A DNA stretch of 64,000 bases from Paraconexibacter antarcticus (lineage in GTDB: Bacteria > Actinomycetota > Thermoleophilia > Solirubrobacterales > Solirubrobacteraceae), in assembly GCF_024220175.1 (NCBI RefSeq), contig NZ_CP098502.1:930001-994000 (forward strand), written 5' to 3'. Of this stretch, positions 33,852 to 50,905 are shown piece after piece. A model generated the notes under the pieces. The model saw only the letters and a program-made list of their open reading frames with translations, was not told the DNA's origin and did no database searches. A program made the position numbers and the translations under genes. How positions within the stretch are numbered: position 1 is the first letter of the stretch; every line of letters begins with the position of its first letter.

Positions 33852-34544
33852 ATGAACAGAGAGCAGAAAGCCACGGCGATCGCAGAGATCGCCGGCCAGA
33901 TCCAGGAGTCCGAGGCGATCTTCGCCGTGGACTACCGCGGGATCACCGTCGCCCAGGTCGCCGACCTGCGGACGAAGCTTGCCGAGTCGGACGCCTCGCT
34001 GCGTGTCGTCAAGAACACGCTGACCGAGCGTGCGGCCGATCAGACCGAGACCGAGGCGCTGAAGGCGCTGCTGTCCGGCCCGACCGCGCTGGCGTTCGTG
34101 CGCGGCGACGTCGCGGGGGCCGCCAAGGCCCTCGCGGACGCCCAGAGGTCGACGACGTTCCTCGCCTTCAAGGGCGGCGTGCTGAACGGGGAGGCGCTCG
34201 ACGCCGCCCAGATCACCGCGCTGTCGAAGCTCCCGAGCCGCGACGTGCTGTACCAGCAGCTCGTCGGCCTCGTGGCCTCGCCGCTCACCGGCCTGGCCCG
34301 GAGCCTCAACGGGCTCATCGGAGGCCTCGCGATCGCCCTCGACGGCGTGCGCGAGAAGAAGGAGTCGGGCGAGATCCCCTCGGGCGACGCGCCGGCAGCT
34401 GCCGCCGCTCCCGCCGAGGAGGCGCCCGCCGAGGAGGCCCCGGCCGCCGAGGCCGACACGACCGACGCTGTAGCAACGGAGGACGAAGCGGCCCCGCCCG
34501 CCGCGCCTGCCGACACCACTGACCAGACCCCCCAGGAGGACTGA
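33852..34544 (+). CDS. rplJ: Ribosomal protein uL10 with long acidic tail
   Basis: 230 residues against the usual 165-180. The core ([59 protein letters not shown]) is normal. The last ~55 residues are a Glu/Ala/Pro/Thr tail beyond the helix that binds L7/L12 dimers. AGGAGG sits 4-9 nt upstream; the 83-nt leader is where L10 feedback control normally acts. Confidence 0.95.
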   Translation: MNREQKATAIAEIAGQIQESEAIFAVDYRGITVAQVADLRTKLAESDASLRVVKNTLTERAADQTETEALKALLSGPTALAFVRGDVAGAAKALADAQRSTTFLAFKGGVLNGEALDAAQITALSKLPSRDVLYQQLVGLVASPLTGLARSLNGLIGGLAIALDGVREKKESGEIPSGDAPAAAAAPAEEAPAEEAPAAEADTTDAVATEDEAAPPAAPADTTDQTPQED

Positions 34545-34549
34545 CACAC

Positions 34550-34930
34550 ATGAGCACCACCGCTGAATGGATCGAAGAGCTGAAGAGCATCTCCGTGCTG
34601 GAGCTGTCTGAGCGCATCAAGGCGCTCGAGGAGGAGTTCGGCGTGTCCGCGACGGCCGTCGCCGCTGCGGCGCCCGCGGGCGGCGGCGGCGACGCCGGCG
34701 GCGCGGCCGAGGAGGAGTCCACCACGAGGGACGTCATCCTCACCGCGGCCGGCGACAAGAAGATCCAGGTCATCAAGGTCGTCCGCGCGGCGACCGGCCT
34801 GGGCCTGAAGGAGGCCAAGGCGCTCGTCGACGAGGCCCCCAAGCCCATCAAGGAGGGCCTGGAGAAGGACGAGGCCGAGAAGCTCAAGGCCGAGCTCGAG
34901 GAGGCCGGCGGCTCCGTCGAGCTCAAGTAG
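34550..34930 (+). CDS. rplL: Ribosomal protein bL12 (L7/L12)
   Basis: 126 residues: N-terminal dimerisation helices ([20 protein letters not shown]), Ala/Gly hinge, and C-terminal factor-binding domain ([32 protein letters not shown]). Recruits translational GTPases. Starts 5 nt after rplJ. A strong terminator follows, so rpoB is not a simple read-through product. Confidence 0.97.
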   Translation: MSTTAEWIEELKSISVLELSERIKALEEEFGVSATAVAAAAPAGGGGDAGGAAEEESTTRDVILTAAGDKKIQVIKVVRAATGLGLKEAKALVDEAPKPIKEGLEKDEAEKLKAELEEAGGSVELK

Positions 34931-34955
34931 CTCGGAGCCCCGCTCCACGTCGTAT

Positions 34956-34990
34956 CCGAGGGCGCCCACCGGGCGCCCTCGGTCGTTCCG
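34956..34990 (+). terminator. Terminator after rplL
   Basis: Perfect 12-bp stem CCGAGGGCGCCC / GGGCGCCCTCGG with a 3-nt loop, followed by TCGTTCCGG instead of a T-tract. The tail matches that after rpoC. Confidence 0.75.
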
Positions 34991-35069
34991 GCGCGTTCCC
35001 GCCGCGACCCCCGCGAGCGCAACATTCGTCGAGCCGCCGGGTCCCAGCCACAATCTGGTGGATCGGAAC

Positions 35070-35075
35070 TACGAT
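35070..35075 (+). promoter_or_regulatory. -10 hexamer TACGAT of the sensor-kinase operon
   Basis: TACGAT ends 6 nt before GTG 35082, which is therefore preferred over the upstream in-frame GTG 35058. Confidence 0.45.
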
Positions 35076-35081
35076 GCGAGG

Positions 35082-36574
35082 GTGAAGACCGGTCTGCAGC
35101 TGGGCCTCGCCGAGCATCAGGCACTCCTCGAGAACGCACCCGACGCGATGGTCATCGTCGACCCCGAGGGCCTGATCGTGCTCGTGAACGCCCAGACCGA
35201 GCGGCTGCTGGGCTACTCGCGCGACGAGCTCATCGGCCGTCCGGTCGAGACGCTCGTGCCGGCGCGCCTGGCCGACCGCCACGGCGGCCATCGCGCGGTC
35301 TTCGCGGCGGACGCCCGCCCGCGGGCCATGGGCGGGCAGCTGGAGCTCTCGGCGCTGCGTAGCGACGGCGTCGAGGTCCCCGTCGAGATCTCGCTCAGCC
35401 CGCTCCGCCACGATGGGCTGCCGCTCGTCTCCGCCGCCATCCGCGACGTGACCGAGCGACGCCGCCTTCACGGCCTCTTCCGCGGCGTGCTCGAGTCCGC
35501 GCCGGACGCCATGGTCATCGTCGACGCCGAGGGCGTCATCCAGCTCATCAACCGGCAGACCGAGAAGCTCTTCGGCTACCCCCGGCACGAGCTCGTCGGC
35601 CGCCCGGTGGAGATGCTCGTCCCCGAGCGCCTGCGCGCCCGTCATCCGCGTCACCGCGAGGCGTTCGCCGCGAGCCCGCGCCCGCGCCCGATGGGGGCGG
35701 GCCTCGAGCTGTGGGCGCGCCGCGCCGACGGCAGCGAGTTCCCGGTCGAGATCTCCCTCAGCCCGCTGACCGGGACCGAGCAGCCGATGTCCTGTGCGGC
35801 GATCCGCGACGTCACCGACCGGCGCGCCGTCGAGGCGGAGCTCCGCGACCACCGCGAGCGGCTCGAGGAGCTCGTGAGCGAGCGGACGAACGCGCTCGCC
35901 GCGACGAACCGGGAGCTCGAGGCGTTCTCCTACACCGTCTCCCACGACCTGCGCGCGCCGCTGCGGAGCATCGACGGCTTCGGCCAGGCGCTCATCGAGG
36001 ACCATGCCGGGCAGCTCGACGAGGTCGGCCTCGACCACCTGCACCGGATCAGACGGGCGAGCCAGCGGATGGCGACCCTGCTCGACGGCCTGCTGTCGCT
36101 CTCGCGCCTGACCCGCACCGACCTCAGGCGCGAGCCGGTCGACCTCTCGGCGGTCGCCCGGGAGATCGCGGACGAGCTGGCCCCCGACCCGGCCGAGCGG
36201 GCCGTCACCGTCGACATCACGCCCGGGATCGTCGTCGACGCCGTCCCCCCGCCAGGTCGGTGTCGCGATGGAGAACCTCCTCGGCAACGCCTTCAAGTTC
36301 ACGGCGACCACCGAGGACGCCCGCATCGTCGTCGAGCCGGGGACCCTCGCCGGTGAGCCGGCGGTCGTCGTCCGCGACAACGGACAGATTCGACATGGCC
36401 TACGCCGACAAGCTCTTCGGCGCCTTCCAGCGTCTCCACGCCGAGCGCGAGTTCCCGGGCAGCGGCCTCGGGCTCGCCACGGTCCAGCGCATCATCACGC
36501 GCCACGGCGGCCGCATCGAGGCCGAGGGCCACGTCGGGCAGGGCGCCCGCTTCACCTTCCGGTTCGCCCCGTGA
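35082..36574 (+). pseudogene. PAS-PAS sensor histidine kinase, frameshifted twice
   Basis: Intact frames joined would give about 497 residues: two similar PAS domains ([40 protein letters not shown]), a HisKA domain ([20 protein letters not shown] with phospho-His) and a HATPase ([12 protein letters not shown], then [20 protein letters not shown]). The first frame leaves homology after VVDA at a C6 run (36245-36250); removing one C gives [16 protein letters not shown] second shift at about 36383-36389 follows VVVRDNG, where two bases appear missing before [17 protein letters not shown]. It resembles phytochrome-type kinases paired with Rcp1-like regulators. Real decay or sequencing error cannot be told apart here. 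Confidence 0.75.
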
Positions 36575-37008
36575 GCCGCGACCGCGACACCCCGCTCATC
36601 CTCCTCGTCGAGGACAGCGCCGACGACGAGGCGCTGACCCTTCGCGCCCTCTCGCGCAGCGGCGTCGCGAGCGACGTCGAGGTCGTCCGGGACGGCGCCG
36701 AGGCGCTCGACTACCTCATCGGCGAGGGCTGCGAGGAGCGCCGGCTCCCGGCCCTCGTCCTGCTCGACCTGAAGCTCCCGCGCATCGACGGCCTCGAGGT
36801 CCTCCGCCGCCTGCGCGAGCACGAGCGCACGACGCTCATGCCGATCGTCATCCTCACGACCTCCCACGAGGACCGCGACCGCCTCGACGGCTACCGCCTA
36901 CGGGTCAACAGCTACATCCGCAAGCCCGTCGACTTCTCGCAGTTCGCCGAGGCCATCCGGCAGCTCGGCCTCTACTGGCTGGTCATCAACGAGCCGCCAC
37001 CGTCGTGA
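36571..37008 (+). CDS. Single-domain response regulator (CheY/Rcp1-like)
   Basis: 145 residues, receiver domain only. Acidic pocket [15 protein letters not shown], phosphoacceptor Asp in [17 protein letters not shown], Thr in VILTTSHED and Lys in [11 protein letters not shown]. No output domain. The Rcp1 subgroup works with bacteriophytochrome-like kinases such as the preceding gene. GTGA overlaps at both ends (with kinase and GGDEF-EAL genes) indicate one transcript with coupled translation. Confidence 0.9.
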   Translation: MSRDRDTPLILLVEDSADDEALTLRALSRSGVASDVEVVRDGAEALDYLIGEGCEERRLPALVLLDLKLPRIDGLEVLRRLREHERTTLMPIVILTTSHEDRDRLDGYRLRVNSYIRKPVDFSQFAEAIRQLGLYWLVINEPPPS

Positions 37009-39058
37009 CCGCCCCCGGCCGCCCGCTCCGTGTCCTGCTCGTCGAGGACGACGAGGACGACGAGCAGCTCATCCTCCGGGCGCTGCGCCGTGCCGGCTGG
37101 GACGTGGAGAGCGCCCGCGTCGTCGACGAGCCCGCGCTCCGCGCCGCGCTGGCCGACCGCTACGACGCGATCATCTCCGACCACGGCCTGCCGGGCTTCG
37201 ACTCCCGCTCGGCCCTGCGGATCGTCCGCGAGCACGACCCCGACATCCCGTTCATCATCGTCTCCGGCACGATCGGCGAGGAGTCCGCCGTCGACGCGAT
37301 GGCCGCGGGGGCGAGCGACTACGTCATGAAGGGCAGCCTCTCGCGCCTCGCGCCCGCGCTGGACCGCGAGCTCGAGGAGGCGGCGGCGAACGCCCGCCGC
37401 CGCGAGGCGGACGCCAAGGCCGCGCACCTCGCCGCGATCGTCGAGTCCTCCTTCGACGCGATCATGGCCGTCGACCGCCAGCGCCGCCTGACCTGCTGGA
37501 ACCCGGGGGCCGAGCGGATGTACGGGTGGCCGGCGGAGGAGATGCTCGGCCGCGACATCGGCTCGGTACTCACCCCGGAGGCCCGCGAGGAGCTCGACGC
37601 GCTCCTCGGCGCCGCGCTCGCCGGGGCCCGCACCGCCGAGGTCGAGACCTCGCGGCGCACGCGCGACGGCCGCCCCGTCGAGGTCGCGCTCGCCCTCACC
37701 CCGATCCGGGACGCGGCGGGGGAGGTCGTCGCCGTCTCGCTCGTCGAGCGCGACATCGCGGAGCGCCGGCGCCTGCTCGCCCAGCTCGAGCACCTCGCCT
37801 CGCACGACGCCCTCACCGGCCTGCTGAACCGGCGCGGGCTCGAGGACGAGCTCGGCGGCGCCCTCGCCCGCGCCGACCGCTACGCGGAGCCCGTCGCCCT
37901 CGTCATCCTCGACCTCGACAACTTCAAGGACACGAACGACACGCTCGGCCACAGCGCGGGGACGCCCTCATCTGCGACGTCGCCGACCGCCTCGAGCGCA
38001 GCGCCCGCGCCGCCGACGTCGTCGCGCGGCTCGGCGGCGACGAGTTCGCGATCGTCCTCCCGCGGGCGGATGCGGAGACCGCGGAGCTCGCGGCCGAGCG
38101 GTTCCGGGCCGCGATCGCCGACGCGACGGGCCGCTCGCTCACCACGACGGCGAGCGTCGGGGTCGCCGTCCACGAGCACGGCGCGAGCGTCGACGACCTC
38201 CTGGTCCGCGCGGACCTCGCGATGTACACGGCGAAGGCCGAGGGCCGCAACACCGTGCGCCGGGCGTCCACCGCGGAGCAGACGCGCCTGACCGCACTCG
38301 TGTCGACGGAGGCGCGCATCCGCGCCGCGCTGCAGGAGGGCGGCTTCCGGCTCGCGCTGCAGCCGATCGTCCCGCTCCACGGCGGGCTGCCGCTCAAGGG
38401 CGAGCTGCTGCTCCGCATGCGCGACGCCGGCCGCCTCCTGCTGCCGGCCGAGTTCCTCGACGTCGCCGACCGCCGCGGCCTCATGGTCGGCGTGGACCGC
38501 TGGGTCATCGACGAGGCGCGCGCCCTCGTCGCGGAGGGCGCGCTGGGGGAGACGGGGTGCGTCGGCATCAACCTCTCCGGTCACTCGTTGAACGACCCCG
38601 GCCTCGCGGGATTCCTCGACGCCGCGCTCGCCAGGCACGGCGTGGACCCGTCGATCCTCGTCTTCGGGATCACGGAGACGACCGCGATCGCGAACGTCGC
38701 CCGGGCCGCCGCCCTGGCCGAGCGGCTGCGCGGCTCCGGGTGCCGGGTCGCGCTCGACGACTTCGGGGCGGGCTTCGCGTCCTTCGCCTACCTCCGCCAC
38801 CTCCCGCTCGACTTCCTGAAGATCGACGGCCAGTTCATCCGCGACCTCCGGGCGAGCCGCACCGACCAGGTGCTCGTGCAGGGCATGGTGTCGGTCGCGC
38901 ACGGGCTCGGGCTGCAGACCGTCGCCGAGTGCGTCGAGGACGCCGGGCTGCTGCGCGGCTACGGGGTGGACTACGCCCAGGGCTTCCACACCGGGCGGCC
39001 GCGGCTCGTGGAGCGAGGGGTGGCGACCCCGGACCCGGACAGCTACACTCGGACGTGA
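37005..39058 (+). pseudogene. REC-PAS-GGDEF-EAL c-di-GMP protein, frameshifted once
   Basis: Joined frames give about 684 residues: receiver domain (VEDDEDDEQLILRALRRAGW, IISDHGLPGF, YVMKGSL), PAS (AIVESSFDAIMAVDRQRRLT), GGDEF with intact RLGGDEFAIVL, and EAL with LPLKGELLLRM (EAL reads ELL), INLSGHSLND, ALDDFGAGFASFAYL, KIDGQFI and TVAECVED. The break is in a G4 run at 37958-37961: adding one G restores LGHSAGDALICDVADRLE. Both catalytic sites look usable if the frame were restored. Third gene of the signalling cassette. Confidence 0.78.
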
Positions 39059-39170
39059 TCGACCGATAGCCGTAGCCGCCCGAAGGACGTGTCCCCGCCA
39101 CATACGGGGAGCACACGAAGCGGGGTCCGTGAGCGTCGATCCGCCCTCCCTGGGGGCAGCAGCTTGCTGT

Positions 39171-39185
39171 GCTATCTTGGACAGT
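39171..39185 (+). promoter_or_regulatory. rpoBC promoter candidate
   Basis: TGCTATCTTGG with -10 TATCTT at 39173-39178, the same GCTATCNT core as before rpmG and tuf. Predicted start is about 65-70 nt before GTG 39254. The stretch 39059-39253 holds no gene. Confidence 0.48.
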
Positions 39186-39253
39186 CGCGCTCGCCCTCGC
39201 CGGTGAGCCCGCCCTCGTCTCGTCCTTCCCGACCCCTTGAGGAGTCGCCCGTC

Positions 39254-42868
<3,615 letters not shown>

Positions 42869-42874
42869 CACAGC

Positions 42875-47164
<4,290 letters not shown>

Positions 47165-47194
47165 CCGCTCGCTGATCGACCGCAGTCGTCGTAC

Positions 47195-47230
47195 CGGAGG
47201 GCCCGCCACGGCGGGCCCTCCGTCGTTCCG
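47195..47230 (+). terminator. Terminator after rpoC
   Basis: Perfect 12-bp stem CGGAGGGCCCGC / GCGGGCCCTCCG, 4-nt loop, followed by TCGTTCCGG as after rplL. No T-tract. Confidence 0.75.
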
Positions 47231-47327
47231 GCCCCGCCGCGAGAGGGCGCGGTGGGTGGCGCGGCGCCGGCTCGGTGCCGGCGCCCGCGCCCATGGCGTG
47301 GTTCGGCCGCACCCCGGTGCCTGCGCG

Positions 47328-47333
47328 TAGGCT
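47328..47333 (+). promoter_or_regulatory. -10 hexamer TAGGCT, leaderless aldolase gene
   Basis: TAGGCT ends 7 nt before ATG 47341. Confidence 0.52.
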
Positions 47334-47340
47334 CCCGTCG

Positions 47341-48342
47341 ATGCCGCCACCGACGCCCGTCCTCGTCGCCGACGCGGCGGCCCTCGACGCGAACGTCGCG
47401 GCCATGCAGGCCCTCGCGGACGCCCACGGCGTGTCGCTGCGCCCGCACGCCAAGGGCCATCGCGCCCCGTGGGTGGCGGCACGCCAGCTCGCGGCGGGGG
47501 CGACCGGCGTCGCGGTCGCGACCGCGGCCGAGGCCCGGATCCTCCTCGAGGCCGGCGTGGGGGACGTGCTGCTGACGACGATCCCGGCGCCGGGACGCGC
47601 GGCGGAGCTCGCGGCGCTCGGCCCGCCCGGCGCGCTGACGCTCGTCGCCCACACCCCGGCGCTCGTCGCCGTCCTCGCGGCGGCCGCGGCGGACGCCGGA
47701 CGCACGCTGCGCGTGCTCGTCGACGTCGACGTCGGGCAGCGCCGTGGCGGCGCCCCGACCCCGGAGGCCGCGCTCGCGACCGCCGCCGCGGTGGCCGCCG
47801 CGCCGACCCTCGAGCTTCGCGGTGTCCAGGGCTACGACGGCCACCTGCAGGGGATTCCGGGCGCGGCCGCGCGCGCCGCGGGGCACGCAGAGGCGATGGC
47901 GCGGCTCGACGCGGTGGTCGTGGCGCTCTCCGGCGCGGGACTCGCCGCGCCGCTCGTGACCACCGCCGGCACCGCGACGGCCGCGCTCGCGGCCGCCCAC
48001 CCGTCGGTCACCGAGATCCAGCCCGGGTCGTACGCGCTCATGGACCACCGATACGCCGCGATCGACGGTGTCGCCTTCACGCAGGCCGCCTTCGTGCTCA
48101 CGTCCGTCACGGCGCTCATCGCGCCCGGCGAGGTCATCGTCGACGCGGGCACCCGCGCCGTGTCGACCGACCTCGGCGCGCCGCTCGTCGCCGGCCGCGA
48201 CGCGACCTGGGTCAGCGCGGGCGACGAGCACGGGCGCGTCCCCGGGGACGTCGGCGACCTGCGCCCGGGCGACGTCCTGCGGCTCGTCCCGTCGCACACC
48301 GACACGACCGTCGTGCTGCACGGCGCCGTCGTCCCCGCCTGA
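47341..48342 (+). CDS. D-threonine aldolase/D-serine dehydratase-like PLP enzyme
   Basis: 333 residues, fold-type III (alanine-racemase-like) PLP enzyme. PLP lysine is K38 in SLRPHAKGHRAPW; EIQPGSYALMDHRYA and VSAGDEHG are family motifs. Near the C-terminus PSHTDTTVV gives the metal pair H319/D321. In this family His-x-Asp is found in D-threonine aldolases and His-x-Cys in zinc D-serine dehydratases, so an aldolase is favoured. Substrate not proven. Confidence 0.82.
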   Translation: MPPPTPVLVADAAALDANVAAMQALADAHGVSLRPHAKGHRAPWVAARQLAAGATGVAVATAAEARILLEAGVGDVLLTTIPAPGRAAELAALGPPGALTLVAHTPALVAVLAAAAADAGRTLRVLVDVDVGQRRGGAPTPEAALATAAAVAAAPTLELRGVQGYDGHLQGIPGAAARAAGHAEAMARLDAVVVALSGAGLAAPLVTTAGTATAALAAAHPSVTEIQPGSYALMDHRYAAIDGVAFTQAAFVLTSVTALIAPGEVIVDAGTRAVSTDLGAPLVAGRDATWVSAGDEHGRVPGDVGDLRPGDVLRLVPSHTDTTVVLHGAVVPA

Positions 48343-48359
48343 CCCGGAGCGGTCCGGGC

Positions 48360-48851
48360 TCAGAGTGCGGCCGCCCAGGCGCGCAGGCGCGCCGCCTCGA
48401 CCGCCGTGAAGCCCGCCGCGGGCTGCGTGGGCACGAGCAGCGTCGGCCCGGGGCGGGCCGCGGCCCACCGCGCGCACGGCTCGTCGAGGACGTCGTCGAT
48501 CCACGCCGCGGGGCGGTCCGGACCGAGGTGGGCGTCGATCGCGGCGAGCTTCCAGTGGCCCGCGAGGCTCGTCCCGGCGCGGGCGTCCCCCTTGTCGAAG
48601 TGCAGCACCGGCCAGGGCCCGAGCCCGAGCAGCCCGGGCAGGTGCTCGTTCGCCCGCTCCTCCCAGCCGGTGCACCAGACCGGCTCGAAGTCGGCCATCA
48701 GGTCGAGCAGGTGCGTGGCGGCGGTCGGCGAAAGCAGATGGGGCGAGCCGTCGACCTGCGCCCAGACGCCATCTGGACGTTCGTCCGGTGCGAATCCGAA
48801 CAGGCTTATGACGCCATCGACGTCGACGAGAAGGGCCGGTTTGCTGCGCAT
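48360..48851 (-). CDS. HAD-like hydrolase
   Basis: 163 residues. HAD motif I LLVDVDGVISLFG near the N-terminus, a later WCTGWEERANEHL (motif II-like) and AAWIDDVLDEPCARW (acidic motif IV). Short, with no cap domain. Substrate unknown. Start ATG 48851 puts motif I at residues 6-18, as normal; upstream in-frame codons look non-coding. Tail-to-tail with the aldolase gene, 17 bp apart. Confidence 0.75.
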   Translation of the reverse strand: MRSKPALLVDVDGVISLFGFAPDERPDGVWAQVDGSPHLLSPTAATHLLDLMADFEPVWCTGWEERANEHLPGLLGLGPWPVLHFDKGDARAGTSLAGHWKLAAIDAHLGPDRPAAWIDDVLDEPCARWAAARPGPTLLVPTQPAAGFTAVEAARLRAWAAAL

Positions 48852-48960
48852 TCCTGAGAGAACACTGACAATCGAGCCCGATCGGCGCGGTCCGGCCGGA
48901 TCCTCGCTACCGTGAAAACGGGACGTGACCTTCAAGCCCACGGCGGGTATCTCCGATAAC

Positions 48961-48972
48961 AGGGGTACCCCT
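48961..48972. promoter_or_regulatory. Perfect palindrome upstream of DMT gene
   Basis: AGGGGTACCCCT, 12-bp perfect palindrome, just after a GATAAC -10-like hexamer (48955-48960) and 54 nt before ATG 49026. Candidate operator. Confidence 0.4.
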
Positions 48973-49025
48973 CCGCCGTGAGTTCTGGCTTCGGCCACGC
49001 GGTTGCGACCCCCTCACCCCCCTTT

Positions 49026-49922
49026 ATGAGCACTCAAATCGGAATCGCCCTCGCCTTCCTCTGCGCCATCGCCGCGAACCTCGGCTTCTTCTACAAGCAC
49101 CGCGGCTGCAACGAGGTCCCGACGATCGACGTGAAGCATCCCCTCGCGTCGGCCAAGGCCCTCTGGGGCAGCAAGTGGTTCGCCGCCGGCATGGGCCTCG
49201 GCTTCGTCGGCTGGGCCCTGCACGTCGGCGCGATCGCGATGGCGCCGCTGTCGACGGTCCAGGTCGTGCTCTCCGGTGGGGTCGTGCTCATCGCCGTCAT
49301 GGCGGACAAGCTCTTCGGGTTCTCGGTCGACCGCCGTCAGTGGTGGGGCCTCGGCCTCATGGCGTGCGGGCTCGCCCTCCTCGCCTTCACGATGCCCGGC
49401 GGCCACGGTCCCGGCGGCTACTCGCTCGAGGCGATGGTCGCGTTCGAGGGCGTCCTCCTCGGCCTCGGCGGCCTCCTGCTCCTCGGGCCGCGCACCGGCG
49501 CCCCGGCCGAGCACCACGGCATCATGCTCGCCGCCGCGACCGGCATCCTCTTCGGGGTCTGCAACGTCGCCGTGAAGGCCCTCACCGAGGTCATCGGCAT
49601 GCACGGCATCGTCGGCATCCTCAGCCCCTGGGTCGTCGTCGCGGTCCTCGCGTCCGCCACCGCCTTCTACGCCTCGGCGATGTCGCTGCAGGACGGCGAC
49701 GCGGTCTCCGTCATCGCCGTCACCGGCACGACGGCGAACATCGCCTGCATCGCCGGCGGCATCATCGTCTTCGGTGACCCGATGCCCCAGGACCTGCTCG
49801 GCATCGCCGGCACCGCCCTCGCCTTCATCATGGTCGTCGTCGCCAGCGCGCTGACCCCCGCGCCGATCCGCTCCACCGCGGCGGCCAAGGCCGGCGTCGC
49901 CCTCGGCGGCGCGGCCGCCTAA
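49026..49922 (+). CDS. DMT-superfamily (EamA/NIPA-like) transporter
   Basis: 298 residues, about nine to ten hydrophobic segments. Two related halves (GWALHVGAIAMAPLSTVQVV.. and ..AVTGTTANIACIAGGIIVFG) as in drug/metabolite transporters; the sequence resembles the actinobacterial EamA/NIPA-type subgroup. Substrate unknown. ATG 49026 starts just before TM1 (IGIALAFLCAIAANLGFFY). Its stop overlaps by 4 bp the stop of the convergent hydrolase. Confidence 0.82.
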   Translation: MSTQIGIALAFLCAIAANLGFFYKHRGCNEVPTIDVKHPLASAKALWGSKWFAAGMGLGFVGWALHVGAIAMAPLSTVQVVLSGGVVLIAVMADKLFGFSVDRRQWWGLGLMACGLALLAFTMPGGHGPGGYSLEAMVAFEGVLLGLGGLLLLGPRTGAPAEHHGIMLAAATGILFGVCNVAVKALTEVIGMHGIVGILSPWVVVAVLASATAFYASAMSLQDGDAVSVIAVTGTTANIACIAGGIIVFGDPMPQDLLGIAGTALAFIMVVVASALTPAPIRSTAAAKAGVALGGAAA

Positions 49923-50716
49923 GCCGCCGTCGCCGGCTCCGCCCGCGCGCCCGCCCGCATCACGTCGGCGAGCAGCGCGGGGTCGTCCGAGAAGGGCGCG
50001 TGGCCGCAGCCGGGCAGCGCGATGTGGCGCGCCCAGGGCAGCACGTGCCGCGCCCGGTCGCGCTGACGGGTGAGCAGCAGGTAGTCGTGGTCGCCCCAGG
50101 CGATCGTGACGGGGACGCCCCGCAGCTCGTCGGCGTCGTGGAAGGTGTAGCCCGCGAAGGCGTCGCAGCAGGCGTCGAACGCCGGGGCCTTCGTCAGCAG
50201 GTCGAGGTGGTCGATCGCGGCCTCCGCGTCCATGAGCTGCGGCCGTGCGACGAGCTGCTTCATGAGGGCGACGCGGCCGACCGGGCTGCGCAGGAGCGTC
50301 GGCACGACCGGGGCGAGTACCCCCAGCAGGCGGCGCGCGTTCTGCAGCGACTGCTGGCAGAAGACCCGCTCGCGGCCCGTCCAGAAGCCGGCCGGGGAGA
50401 TGGCGGTGGCGCTCCGGACGGCGCCCATGCGCGCGAGCTCGAGCGCGATCGCGCCGCCCATCGAGTTGCCTGCGACGTGCGGCACCTCGACCCGGGCCTC
50501 CTCGAAGAACTCGGCGACGCGAATGGCCTGCGCCTTGACGCTCGGCCCGGTGCCGTCGTGCGGCGAGTGGCCGAAGCCCGGCAGGTCGATCGCGATGACG
50601 TCGAAGTCCTCGGCGAGGCGGTCGAGGACGGGCTCGAAGATCCGCCACTGGCTGCCGATGCCGTGGACGAGGACGAGGGGCTCACCGGCGCCGCGGCGGA
50701 CATGGTTCAGGGACAC
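49919..50716 (-). CDS. Alpha/beta-fold hydrolase
   Basis: 265 residues. HG motif VLVHGIGSQWRIF, nucleophile elbow VAGNSMGGAIALEL, Asp in IAWGDHDYLL and His in LPGCGHAPFSDDP complete the triad. Similar to small esterases and C-C hydrolases; substrate unknown. GTG 50716 is supported by TAGGCT 7 nt upstream. Confidence 0.87.
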   Translation of the reverse strand: MSLNHVRRGAGEPLVLVHGIGSQWRIFEPVLDRLAEDFDVIAIDLPGFGHSPHDGTGPSVKAQAIRVAEFFEEARVEVPHVAGNSMGGAIALELARMGAVRSATAISPAGFWTGRERVFCQQSLQNARRLLGVLAPVVPTLLRSPVGRVALMKQLVARPQLMDAEAAIDHLDLLTKAPAFDACCDAFAGYTFHDADELRGVPVTIAWGDHDYLLLTRQRDRARHVLPWARHIALPGCGHAPFSDDPALLADVMRAGARAEPATAA

Positions 50717-50723
50717 GCGGCCG

Positions 50724-50729
50724 AGCCTA
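50724..50729 (-). promoter_or_regulatory. -10 hexamer TAGGCT (minus strand), leaderless hydrolase gene
   Basis: Complement reads TAGGCT and ends 7 nt before GTG 50716. Confidence 0.52.
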
Positions 50730-50905
50730 AACCACGCCCCGCCCCGACCGCTGCGGTCCGACCTGGACACCCGGGCGGCCGGGCGTTGTCCACAAGTGCC
50801 AATGCCCCTGCGGGGCCACGGGGGTAGCCTCGGCTGGTCGGCTCCGTTGTCCAAGATGGCTGAAGGCGCCGACAGAACGGACAAAGACCTCGAGAGGACC
50901 GCCCG

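Noticed and set aside
36240..36395. Programmed ribosomal frameshifting in the kinase gene
   Set aside because: No slippery heptamer with a downstream stimulatory structure is evident, two shifts would be needed, and the second requires loss of two bases; mutation or sequencing error is simpler.
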